Source: Bradyrhizobium jicamae (GTDB lineage: Bacteria; Pseudomonadota; Alphaproteobacteria; Rhizobiales; Xanthobacteraceae). From it: a stretch of DNA of 57,500 nucleotides. The notes under the pieces were generated by a model. That model ran no database searches and was not told where the DNA came from. It saw only the letters and a program-made list of their open reading frames with translations. Below are positions 16,757 to 24,111 of the stretch, piece by piece (position 1 is the stretch's first letter; each line of letters begins with the position of its first letter). The position numbers were made by a program, and so were the translations under genes. The stretch lies in NCBI RefSeq assembly GCF_018130215.1, contig NZ_JAFCKQ010000015.1, positions 1-57,500 of the forward strand, in the 5' to 3' direction.

Positions 16757-17911
16757 ATGGACGTTCATGCAGTCCTGCCGCCGCGCGGGCGCGACTATCG
16801 TCTCGATCTGCTGCGTGGCTTCGCCAACTGGGCGATCTTTCTCGATCACATCCCGAACAATGCGGTGAACTGGATCACCCAGAAGAATTTCGGCTTCAGC
16901 GACGCCGCCGACCTGTTCGTCTTCATCTCCGGCTACACCGCCTCGTTCGTCTATGCGCGGATCATGCTCGAGCGCGGCTTCGTGATCGGCGGCACCCGCC
17001 TGATCAAGCGCGCCTGGCAGATCTATGTCGCGCATGTGATGCTGTTCGTGATCTACATCGCCGAGATCGGCTATCTCTCCCAGCGCTACCACGACCCGAA
17101 CCTGCAAAACGAATTCAACGTCGCCGGCTTCATGCAGAACCCGGCCGCGACGCTCTACCAGGGCCTCATCCTGGCATTCAAGCCGGTCAACATGGACGTG
17201 CTGCCGCTCTATATCGCGCTGATGGTGGTGTATCCCCTGGTGCTCTGGATGATGCTGCGGCGACTCAACACGACGCTGCTCCTGTCTTTCCTGCTCTATC
17301 TGGCAGCCCGCCATTTCGGCTCGAACCTGCCGGCGTATCCCGGCGGCACGTGGTACTTCAATCCGTTCTGCTGGCAGTTCCTGTTCGTGTTCGGTGGCTG
17401 GTTCGCGCTCGGCGGCGCCGGCGAGTCGATCTCGTTCATCCGCTCGCGCACCTTCCTGATGCTGGGCGCGGCTTACCTGCTGTTCGCGCTGGTGATGACG
17501 TTGGCGGGCCGGATCCCCGAACTCGGGCACGCGATGCCGGCCGGGCTCTATGATGCGTTCAACCCCAACGACAAGACCAACCTCGCGCCCTATCGCGTGC
17601 TGCACTTCGTGGTGCTGGCCTTCTTCGTCACGCGCTTCCTGCCGAAGGACTGGGCCGGCCTGCAATGGCCGGTGTTCCGTCCCATGATCAAATGCGGCCA
17701 GCAGTCGCTCGAGGTGTTCTGCTCCGGCGTCTTCCTCGCCGTGATCGCTCACCTGGTGCTGGTCGAGGTCTCCGACAGCATCTGGATGCAGATCGTGGTC
17801 AGCGCGATCGGCATCGCGTTGATGACCGCGCTCGCCTATTACCGTTCATGGTCGAAGAAGGTCGACAAGGCACCCGCCAAGGCATCGCCGAGCCCGGCAC
17901 CGGCAGAGTAG
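16757..17911 (+). CDS. OpgC-domain membrane acyltransferase
   Basis: A 384-residue integral membrane protein with about ten predicted helices, matching the OpgC family. In other bacteria OpgC adds succinyl groups to periplasmic glucans. Typical blocks are the opening RDYRLDLLRGFANWAIFLDHIPNN, then the DAADLFVFISGYTAS motif, and NPFCWQFLFVFGGWFALG in the middle. The charged C-terminus (KKVDKAPAKASPSPAPAE) is probably cytoplasmic. AGGGAAC precedes the ATG. Bradyrhizobium cyclic glucans are not classically succinylated, so the real acceptor and acyl group are open. Confidence 0.85.
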   Translation: MDVHAVLPPRGRDYRLDLLRGFANWAIFLDHIPNNAVNWITQKNFGFSDAADLFVFISGYTASFVYARIMLERGFVIGGTRLIKRAWQIYVAHVMLFVIYIAEIGYLSQRYHDPNLQNEFNVAGFMQNPAATLYQGLILAFKPVNMDVLPLYIALMVVYPLVLWMMLRRLNTTLLLSFLLYLAARHFGSNLPAYPGGTWYFNPFCWQFLFVFGGWFALGGAGESISFIRSRTFLMLGAAYLLFALVMTLAGRIPELGHAMPAGLYDAFNPNDKTNLAPYRVLHFVVLAFFVTRFLPKDWAGLQWPVFRPMIKCGQQSLEVFCSGVFLAVIAHLVLVEVSDSIWMQIVVSAIGIALMTALAYYRSWSKKVDKAPAKASPSPAPAE

Positions 17912-17962
17912 ACGCGCCGACGGAGATTTACGGACCGATCCTCATCCGGTAGCCTTCGCAAC

Positions 17963-18574
17963 ATGGATCAAGCGATCATCATTCGGCCGGCACGAGAAGC
18001 CGATGCCGCAGGCGTGGCGGCCGTCTACGCGCCCTATGTTCGCGACACGGCTGTTTCGTTCGAGGCTGAGCCGCCCTCAGCGACCGTCATGGCGGAGCGG
18101 ATCGCCGGAACACTGGCGACGCATCCATGGCTGGTCGCAGATCGGAGTGGCGAGATCGTCGGCTACGCCTATGCCGGCAAGCATAGCCAGCGTGCGGCCT
18201 ATCGCTGGACCGCTGACGTGACAGTCTATGTCGGCGCCCAGGTGCGTCGAGAGGGGATCGGGCGCAGCCTCTACGGCGTGCTGTTGGCCGCGCTGCGCGA
18301 GCAGGGCTTCCGCTCTGCCTTCGCGGAAATCGTCTTGCCGAATCCCGGGAGCAGCCGCTTGCACGAGGCGATGGGCTTCAAGCATATCGGAACCCACATG
18401 GACATCGGCTTCAAGCTCGGCCGTTGGCACGATATCGCCTATTGGCGGCTGGGTCTTTCTCACGGAGATGCAGCGCCGCAGGAGCCCATCCCCTTTGCGA
18501 CGTTTCAGTGCAGCCCCGCATTCGACACCGTGCTCGCCCGGATAGCCGAGGCGTCGGAAACCTTCGGACGATGA
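17963..18574 (+). CDS. Phosphinothricin-acetyltransferase-like GNAT
   Basis: A 203-residue GNAT enzyme. The N-terminal half reads IIIRPAREADAAGVAAVYAPYVRDT, and the acetyl-CoA loop is VYVGAQVRREGIGRSLYGVLL near residues 90-110, followed by LHEAMGFKHIGTHMDIGFKLGRWHD. That pattern is characteristic of the PAT/Bar/YncA group acting on phosphinothricin, methionine sulfoximine or related amino acids. The last 30 or so residues are an extension beyond the usual 170-180. It overlaps the following AlaX-like gene by ATGA, so the two are co-translated. Confidence 0.87.
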   Translation: MDQAIIIRPAREADAAGVAAVYAPYVRDTAVSFEAEPPSATVMAERIAGTLATHPWLVADRSGEIVGYAYAGKHSQRAAYRWTADVTVYVGAQVRREGIGRSLYGVLLAALREQGFRSAFAEIVLPNPGSSRLHEAMGFKHIGTHMDIGFKLGRWHDIAYWRLGLSHGDAAPQEPIPFATFQCSPAFDTVLARIAEASETFGR

Positions 18575-19290
18575 TCTCCATGTCCCGCGCCTTCTATCTC
18601 GATCATCCCGACATCCTGCAGCTCGAAGCCGAGGTGCTCGATGTCAGGCCGGGCGCGGTGCTCGTCGCACGCTCGCCGTTCTTTCCGGGAGGTGGCGGAC
18701 AGCTTGCCGATCGCGGCGTCCTCAAATGGTCCGGCGGCGTCCTGCCCGTCACCGGACTGGAGCGCGACGAGCGCGGCCTCTGGCATATGTTTGCCGCTGA
18801 CGCCGTGCCCTCGGGCACGGTGGTGCTCGACGTCGAGCCTTCGTTTCGCGCGCTGATGTGCGAACTTCACACGCTGGCCCATGTCGTCAATGCGCTGGTC
18901 TATACGCGGTTCGGCGGCGCGCTGCTCACCGGAGCCCAGCTCAACGAGGACGGCACGTTCCGCGTCGACTTCGATCTGCCCGGCGCCGACAATGACGCGC
19001 TGCGCGCGCTCGAGGGGCCGCTGAACGACGTCATCCGGCAGGATCTCCCGGTAAGTGCCACCTTCATGCCCCACGACGAAGCGCAGGCCTTGCCCGGCCT
19101 GTTCCGAAGCAAGGCCGTCGCTCCGCCGGTCGGCCAGGACGGGCTCGTTCGCATCGTCGAGATCCGCGATCTCGATCGCCAGGCCTGCGGCGGGACGCAT
19201 CTTGCATCGACCGGACGGTCGCGCCCGGCGCGGATCGTCAAGATCGACAACAAGGGCCGTCAGAACCGACGGATCAAGGTTGCGGTTTGA
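18571..19290 (+). CDS. AlaX-type alanyl-tRNA editing protein
   Basis: A 239-residue free-standing editing domain homologous to that of AlaRS. Such proteins hydrolyse Ser-tRNA(Ala) or Gly-tRNA(Ala). It has the substrate loop FFPGGGGQLADRG near residue 38, the zinc-binding H100-T-L-A-H104, and the second pair in ACGGTHLASTG. All four ligands are present. A start at the first ATG overlaps the GNAT stop; a second ATG at 18580 is equally possible. The coupling to an amino-acid N-acetyltransferase is suggestive but not explained by any pathway I know. Confidence 0.88.
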   Translation: MISMSRAFYLDHPDILQLEAEVLDVRPGAVLVARSPFFPGGGGQLADRGVLKWSGGVLPVTGLERDERGLWHMFAADAVPSGTVVLDVEPSFRALMCELHTLAHVVNALVYTRFGGALLTGAQLNEDGTFRVDFDLPGADNDALRALEGPLNDVIRQDLPVSATFMPHDEAQALPGLFRSKAVAPPVGQDGLVRIVEIRDLDRQACGGTHLASTGRSRPARIVKIDNKGRQNRRIKVAV

Positions 19291-19351
19291 CGAGGCGAGC
19301 TAAAGCGCGATGACGATTCAGCCTGATCTCATCGCGTTCTAGCTCGCCTCG
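19291..19351. terminator. Long hairpin between convergent genes
   Basis: Perfect 12-bp arms CGAGGCGAGCTA (19291-19302) and TAGCTCGCCTCG (19340-19351), extended by near-matching GCGCGATGA and TCATCGCGTT inside. It starts right after the AlaX stop and overlaps the last codons of the convergent amidohydrolase gene. The core resembles a Bradyrhizobium repeat (AGCGCGATGA...TCATCGCG). It probably terminates both transcripts. Confidence 0.7.
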
Positions 19352-21000
19352 TGAACGCAGCGGCCCTCGAACCACGTCGACAGCACCTTGCTCTGCGACA
19401 AGCGTTCCGGCGCGGTCGCGAAGAGGTCGCGATCGACCACGATGAAGTCGGCAGATTTTCCGGCTTCGATCGATCCGGTGAGAGCGGAAAGGCCCATCGC
19501 ACGCGCGGCATTGATGGTGTAGATGCGCAGCACCGTCTCGAGATCGAGCGCCTGCTCCGGCCAGAGCGCGCCGTCATATCCGCCCTTGGGATTGCGGCGG
19601 GTGATCATGCCCTCGATCCCGAGCCAGGGATCGGGGTTGGCAACGACAGGCCAGTCCGATCCGGCCGCCAGCAACGCGCCGGCCTCGTGCAGATCGCGCA
19701 GCGGCCAATAGCAGTCGGCGCGCTCGTCCGGCATCGCCGCGCGGATCGCCTGCTGGATCGGGCCCGGATACCAGATGATCGGCGAGAGGTCCGCCGCGAC
19801 ATTGAGGGCGCGGAAGCGGGGGATGTCGGCGGGATCGACGAAGCCTGCATGCGCGATCTGGTGGACCGGGCCTGCTCCATCGTCGGGTCCGTTGAAGCTG
19901 CGCACCACGTCGACAGCGTCGAGCGTATCGCGAACCGCGGCATCGCCGGTGCAATGAACCTTGACCCGCATGCCGTACTGCTCGGCCTTTGCGATCCATC
20001 GCACGAGCGCAGGAATCGAAATCAGGGGATCGCCGCAAAAGCAGCAGCCTTGAAGACGCGTGGCACGGTAGGGCGTCAGCATCGCGGCGGTGCGCGTGGT
20101 CGGCACCCCGTCCATGAACAGCTTGATGAAATCGGGCCGGACGTGCCGCGTGCGATAGGTCTCGCGACGCGCGATCAGCGCGTCACCGACGAAGTCGGCG
20201 CCCGACAAGGTCCGCTGCCCGGGCAACGAGGTGACGCACCAGCCGTTGAGCTCGCCGGCACGGTCGAGCGCAGCGAGCGCCTCCAGGAATGGCAGCACCG
20301 TGGTCGCGTCCTGAAACGCGGTGACGCCGAAGCCATTGAGGATTTCCACCGCGCGGCGGCACGAGGCCTTGTTGCGCGCCGCAAGGTCCGGGATGCTGCG
20401 CTCGACCGCCTGCTCGGCGAGGCCCGAGGCGCGCTCCAGCAACAGGCCGGCCGCAGCGCCCGTCCCGGCATCGCGGAGGATTTCACCATCGGGCGGATTC
20501 GGCGTGTCGGCGGTGATCCCGATCAGCTTCAATGCGCAGGAATTGACCCAGCGGTTGTGCTGGCTGTCGTCCCGCAGCATCACCGGATGCGCTGCCGAGA
20601 CCGCATCAAGCGCCGCGAGCGCGCCGGCCCGGCCGATTGCCTCGACCAGATGACTTCCCCAGATGCCACCGAAGACCCATTCGCCCGGATTCGTCGCCGC
20701 GCATCGCGCGCGGACGGCTTCGATCACAGCGTCGAGCGACATCGTCGGCAGCAGTTTCAATTCGTAGAGGTCGGACTGCCCGCCGCGGAGATGGTGGTTG
20801 TGCACGTCGACGATGCCGGGCAACAGCATGCGGCCGCGGAGGTCGACCAATTCGGTGCCGGGACCCGCCAGTCCCTTCACGTCGAGATCGCCGCCGACCG
20901 CAACGAATTTGCCGCCGGCAACCGCAATCGCCTGGGCGCGTCCGGCGGCAGCATCCGCAGTGAACACGTCGCCGTTATGGAAGATCCGCTCCGGGTGCAT
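19339..21000 (-). CDS. YtcJ-like amidohydrolase
   Basis: A 553-residue metal-dependent hydrolase of the amidohydrolase-3 (YtcJ) group, probably cytoplasmic since no signal peptide is seen. Metal-site features are PGIVDVHNHHLRGG near residue 62-74 (H67 and H69), a Lys in PDFIKLFMDGVP, KVHCTGDAAVRDTLDA, and the late Asp in LLAAGSDWPVVANPDPW. The C-terminal beta-sandwich strand SADFIVVDRDLFA closes the composite domain. It likely hydrolyses an amide or cyclic amide, substrate unknown. It follows a small membrane protein gene by 15 bp on the same strand, so they may be cotranscribed. Confidence 0.88.
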   Translation of the reverse strand: MHPERIFHNGDVFTADAAAGRAQAIAVAGGKFVAVGGDLDVKGLAGPGTELVDLRGRMLLPGIVDVHNHHLRGGQSDLYELKLLPTMSLDAVIEAVRARCAATNPGEWVFGGIWGSHLVEAIGRAGALAALDAVSAAHPVMLRDDSQHNRWVNSCALKLIGITADTPNPPDGEILRDAGTGAAAGLLLERASGLAEQAVERSIPDLAARNKASCRRAVEILNGFGVTAFQDATTVLPFLEALAALDRAGELNGWCVTSLPGQRTLSGADFVGDALIARRETYRTRHVRPDFIKLFMDGVPTTRTAAMLTPYRATRLQGCCFCGDPLISIPALVRWIAKAEQYGMRVKVHCTGDAAVRDTLDAVDVVRSFNGPDDGAGPVHQIAHAGFVDPADIPRFRALNVAADLSPIIWYPGPIQQAIRAAMPDERADCYWPLRDLHEAGALLAAGSDWPVVANPDPWLGIEGMITRRNPKGGYDGALWPEQALDLETVLRIYTINAARAMGLSALTGSIEAGKSADFIVVDRDLFATAPERLSQSKVLSTWFEGRCVHEAS

Positions 21001-21015
21001 CGTCGCCGTCCGCCT

Positions 21016-21414
21016 TCAGCGTGTCGTTGGACGGCGCGATTGTCGCCAAAACGCGGTCAGGCACAATGCATAAATCGCGAGTGCTGCGGTCTGCAGCCAG
21101 TAGACCAGCGTCGACTTGCCGGACAGGACAGCCTGCAGCGCATCCGAAAGGTTGACGGCGCAGAGGCCTGCGACCGTGACCCAGATCGCAACCAGTGCGG
21201 CGGCCACGGCATCGTGCGATCTCGCTGCCGATGCGAACAGGCAGATATAGGCCACGACCGCAAACGAGATGATCTTGTCCTGATAGGCGTAATAAGGTGT
21301 ATCGTAGTAGACGAAGAGGATTGGCACCTTGATGCCGAAGAAGTGCGCTATCGCCATGCAGCAGAAGTAGGCCACGCCGGCCCAGAGAAGCCAATTGAGC
21401 AACCGACCGCTCAT
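21016..21414 (-). CDS. Small four-helix membrane protein
   Basis: A 132-residue protein starting MSGRLLNWLLWAGVAYF. Four hydrophobic segments are visible: LLNWLLWAGVAYFCCMAIAHFF, KIISFAVVAYICLFA, AAALVAIWVTVAGLCAV, and WLQTAALAIYALCLTAF. The C-terminus is basic (WRQSRRPTTR), inside the cell by the positive-inside rule. I do not recognise a named family. It immediately precedes the amidohydrolase on the same strand and could assist its substrate uptake, which is inference. A longer frame starts at 21462 but the added residues are not membrane-like. Confidence 0.65.
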   Translation of the reverse strand: MSGRLLNWLLWAGVAYFCCMAIAHFFGIKVPILFVYYDTPYYAYQDKIISFAVVAYICLFASAARSHDAVAAALVAIWVTVAGLCAVNLSDALQAVLSGKSTLVYWLQTAALAIYALCLTAFWRQSRRPTTR

Positions 21415-21509
21415 CGAGACACCTGTGCGGACCCTGTCGTATTCACCACCGCACGGTCCCATATCGATCGGGGGTCAACCAGACACATTAATTTCTGACC
21501 GAGGACATC

Positions 21510-21902
21510 ATGCCCTATCGTCGCAAGCGTCCCGCTTTGGATCCCTGTCCGGTCGAGACGGTGCTTGCGATCGTCGCCGGCAAGTGGAAGGTCCGGGTGC
21601 TCTATCTGCTGTCGCTGGATGAGCTCAGCTTCGGCGAGTTGCGCAATTCGATCGGAGGGGTCCGGCAGCAGGTGCTGTCCAGCCTGTTGCGTGACCTGAT
21701 CGCCGACGGTGCCATCTGGCATCGCAAGGAATCACCCGAACGATCGACCTATGGCCTGACGGCGAAGGGACGCGAGCTTGTCGCGTTGCTGACGCCGATC
21801 GCCGCGTGGGGCATCCATCTGCTCGCCGAGCAGGGCGCAACATGGCAACCGCCCGCGCCGCAGCGGCGCAGCCCCGTTCGAGAAGCCGGCGTCCGGCAAT
21901 AG
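21510..21902 (+). CDS. HxlR-family transcriptional regulator
   Basis: A 130-residue winged-helix regulator of the HxlR (DUF24) family. The pattern is complete: CPVETVLAIVAGKWKVRVLYLLS, then LSFGELRNSIGGVRQQVLSSLLRDLIADG as the HTH, the wing RKESPERSTYGLTAKGRELV, and a short dimerisation helix. A single Cys (CPVE, residue 13) lies where redox or aldehyde-sensing HxlR proteins carry theirs. It is divergent from the membrane protein/amidohydrolase pair and separated from it by about 95 bp, so that pair is its most likely target. Confidence 0.85.
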   Translation: MPYRRKRPALDPCPVETVLAIVAGKWKVRVLYLLSLDELSFGELRNSIGGVRQQVLSSLLRDLIADGAIWHRKESPERSTYGLTAKGRELVALLTPIAAWGIHLLAEQGATWQPPAPQRRSPVREAGVRQ

Positions 21903-21919
21903 GTCCGCGGCGACCGACG

Positions 21920-22117
21920 CTATGATCCGGTCGGCAGCGGATGCAGTTTGGCCAATTGATCGAGCGAGAGCTTTGCCTCGCGTTCCGTCAGCTCGAAACG
22001 CACGATTACATCCTGGCGGCCGATCTGGCCCCAGAGCCCCTCGGGCGACCACTTCTGCGGCTCCGGCCCGCGCGGACCGTCGAGCCAGACGAAATACCAT
22101 TGGGTCGGTTGGGTCAT
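21920..22117 (-). CDS. Small conserved-looking hypothetical protein
   Basis: A 65-residue protein (MTQPTQWYFVWLDGPRGPEPQ...). The start is chemically sensible, with Trp-rich strands WYFVWLDG and WSPEGLWGQIGRQDVIVRFELT, and a C-terminal helix. It looks like a small beta domain and has good codon use for the region. I do not recognise the family. It converges with the HxlR gene, and a dispersed repeat lies upstream. Confidence 0.5.
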   Translation of the reverse strand: MTQPTQWYFVWLDGPRGPEPQKWSPEGLWGQIGRQDVIVRFELTEREAKLSLDQLAKLHPLPTGS

Positions 22118-22131
22118 GGCGCCAGTCTAGA

Positions 22132-22234
22132 GCAATTCCGGTTCCGATTGAATCAGAACCGAAGCGCTGGAGTCTTGTCTTGATGCGTTTACATCACGCG
22201 AACCGGTGTCCACTTCGCTCGAGCGCATCCGCGG
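22132..22234. repeat. Rhizobial intergenic repeat (GAACCGG family)
   Basis: Begins AGAGCAATTCCGGTTC, has the inverted pair GGTTCCGATTGAATCAGAACC, and includes CGCGAACCGGTGTCCACTTC. I recognise this composite as a repeat frequent in Rhizobiales intergenic DNA. It fills the space between the small protein gene and the aceA terminator. Confidence 0.6.
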
Positions 22235-22245
22235 CAAGGCGGCGG

Positions 22246-22278
22246 TAAAAAGAAAGCCGCCCTGAACAGGCGGCTCTC
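22246..22278 (-). terminator. Rho-independent terminator of aceA
   Basis: On the minus strand a 7-bp stem AGCCGCC/GGCGGCT (22275-22269 with 22261-22255) encloses a 7-nt loop and is followed by TTTCTTTTT. It is placed about 60 nt after the aceA stop. Confidence 0.88.
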
Positions 22279-22335
22279 TTGGACCGGATGACCGGTCCGG
22301 GGTCCGATCGGACTCCGGACCGGGAAGTTCAGCGA

Positions 22336-23979
22336 CTAGCCGAACTGGTTCATCGTGTTGTGGGTGCCGCCCGCCTTCAGCGCGGCTTCACCGGCGAAGT
22401 ACTCCTTGTGTTCGTCGCCGATGTCGGATCCCGCCATGTTTTGATGCTTCACGCAGGCGATACCCTGACGGATCTCGGCGCGCTGGACGTTCTTCACATA
22501 GCCGAGCATGCCCTGCTCGCCGAAGTACTCGCGGGCCAGATTGTCGGTCGAGAGCGCGGCGGTGTGGTAGGTCGGCAGCGTGATCAGGTGGTGGAAGATG
22601 CCGGCGCGCTTGGCCGAATCCGCCTGGAAGGTGCGGATGCGCTCGTCGGCTTCCTTCGCCAGCGGCGTGTCGTCGTACTCCGCCTTCATCAGCTCGGCAC
22701 GATTGTACTTGCTGACGTCCTGGCCGGCTTCCTTCATGGCGTCGTAGACCTGCCAGCGGAAGTTGAGCGTCCAGTTGAACGACGGCGAGTTGTTGTAGGC
22801 GAGCTTCGCGTTCGGAACGACCTTGCGGATGCGGTCGACCATGCTGGCGATCTGCTCGATATGCGGCTTTTCGGTCTCGATCCAGAGCAGGTCGGCACCG
22901 TTCTGCAGCGAGGTGATGCAGTCGAGCACGCAGCGATCCGCACCGGTGCCGGGACGGAACTGGTAGAGATTGGAGGGCAGCCGCTTCGGACGCATCATCT
23001 TGCCGTTCTGGTTGATGATGACGTCGCCATTGCGGGCATTGGCAGCCGTCACTTCCTCGCAATCGAGGAAGCTGTTGTACTGGTCGCCGATATCGCCAGG
23101 CTTGTGGCTGACGGCGATCTGCTGCGTGAGGCCGGCGCCGAGCGAGTCGGTGCGGGTCACGATGATGCCGTCTTCGACGCCGAGTTCGAGGAAGGCGTGG
23201 CGGCAGGCGCGGATCTTCGCGATGAACACCTCATGCGGCACGGTCACCTTGCCGTCCTGGTGGCCGCACTGCTTCTCGTCGGAGACCTGGTTCTCGATCT
23301 GCAGCGCGCAGGCGCCCGCCTCGATCATCTTCTTGGCGAGCAGGTAGGTCGCCTCGGCATTGCCGAAGCCGGCATCGATGTCGGCGATGACGGGCACGAC
23401 ATGGGTCTGGAAATTGTCGATCTTCTCGATCAGCGCCGCTTCCCTGGCCTTGTCGCCGGCCTTGCGGGCGGCGTCGAGCGCGCGGAAGATGTCGTTGAGC
23501 TCGCGGGAGTCGGCCTGGCGCAGGAAGGTGTAGAGTTCCTCGATCAGGGCCGGCACCGAGGTCTTCTCGTGCATCGACTGGTCCGGCAACGGCCCGAACT
23601 CGGAGCGCAGCGCGGCGATCATCCAGCCGGAGAGATAGAGATAGCGGCGATCGGTGTTGCCGAAGTGCTTCTTGACCGAGATCAGCTTCTGCTGCGCGAT
23701 GAAGCCGTGCCAGCAGCCGAGCGACTGGGTGTACTTGGTGCTGTCGGCGTCATAGGCCGCCATGTCGGCCCGCATCAGCGCCGCGGTGTAGCGGGCGACG
23801 TCGAGGCCGGTCTTGAAGCGGTTCTGCAGACGCATGCGTGCCACGGCTTCGGCGGTGACGCCGTTCCAGGTCTCCTTGGTCTTGAGGAGCGCTTCGGCGG
23901 CTTCGATCTCGCTCTGATAGGAAGCTGGTCCCTGGATCGCCCGATCGCTGATCCCACGCGGCTGGAAGTTCATGTTCAT
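22336..23979 (-). CDS. aceA: Isocitrate lyase
   Basis: A 547-residue isocitrate lyase, cleaving isocitrate to succinate and glyoxylate in the glyoxylate shunt, needed for growth on acetate and fatty acids. The catalytic signature is KQCGHQDGK with Cys238; the QD in place of the E. coli LG marks the longer ICL subgroup of about 530-550 residues. Other blocks are WHGFIAQQKLISVKKH, VIADIDAGFGNAEATY with the metal-binding Asp residues, and the C-terminal GTHNTMNQF. The ribosome site AAGGGA lies before ATGAACATG. It is monocistronic with its own terminator and is divergent from an ScfR/RamB-type regulator. Malate synthase is not in the window. Confidence 0.96.
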   Translation of the reverse strand: MNMNFQPRGISDRAIQGPASYQSEIEAAEALLKTKETWNGVTAEAVARMRLQNRFKTGLDVARYTAALMRADMAAYDADSTKYTQSLGCWHGFIAQQKLISVKKHFGNTDRRYLYLSGWMIAALRSEFGPLPDQSMHEKTSVPALIEELYTFLRQADSRELNDIFRALDAARKAGDKAREAALIEKIDNFQTHVVPVIADIDAGFGNAEATYLLAKKMIEAGACALQIENQVSDEKQCGHQDGKVTVPHEVFIAKIRACRHAFLELGVEDGIIVTRTDSLGAGLTQQIAVSHKPGDIGDQYNSFLDCEEVTAANARNGDVIINQNGKMMRPKRLPSNLYQFRPGTGADRCVLDCITSLQNGADLLWIETEKPHIEQIASMVDRIRKVVPNAKLAYNNSPSFNWTLNFRWQVYDAMKEAGQDVSKYNRAELMKAEYDDTPLAKEADERIRTFQADSAKRAGIFHHLITLPTYHTAALSTDNLAREYFGEQGMLGYVKNVQRAEIRQGIACVKHQNMAGSDIGDEHKEYFAGEAALKAGGTHNTMNQFG

Positions 23980-24063
23980 GATCCCTTGAGTGACGACAGA
24001 CTGACGCGTTTGTACGCGCCCTCGTTCCAGGGGCTAGCCATTGCGCGGAAAACTTGTCATACC

Positions 24064-24090
24064 TTACAGAAATGCTATGTAATGTTGTAA
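24064..24090. promoter_or_regulatory. Candidate operator between aceA and its regulator
   Basis: A+T-rich island in the divergent gap with TTACA at 24064-24068 facing TGTAA at 24078-24082 and again TGTAA at 24086-24090. The arrangement gives overlapping dyads 20 to 50 bp before the regulator start. Binding by the divergent protein is inferred. Confidence 0.4.
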
Positions 24091-24111
24091 TGTATTAACA
24101 GGAACCAGGAC

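Noticed and set aside
22279..24090. Very long open frame antisense to isocitrate lyase
   Set aside because: It mirrors the aceA gene and has the composition expected of the complement of a GC-rich gene; no domain or start signal.
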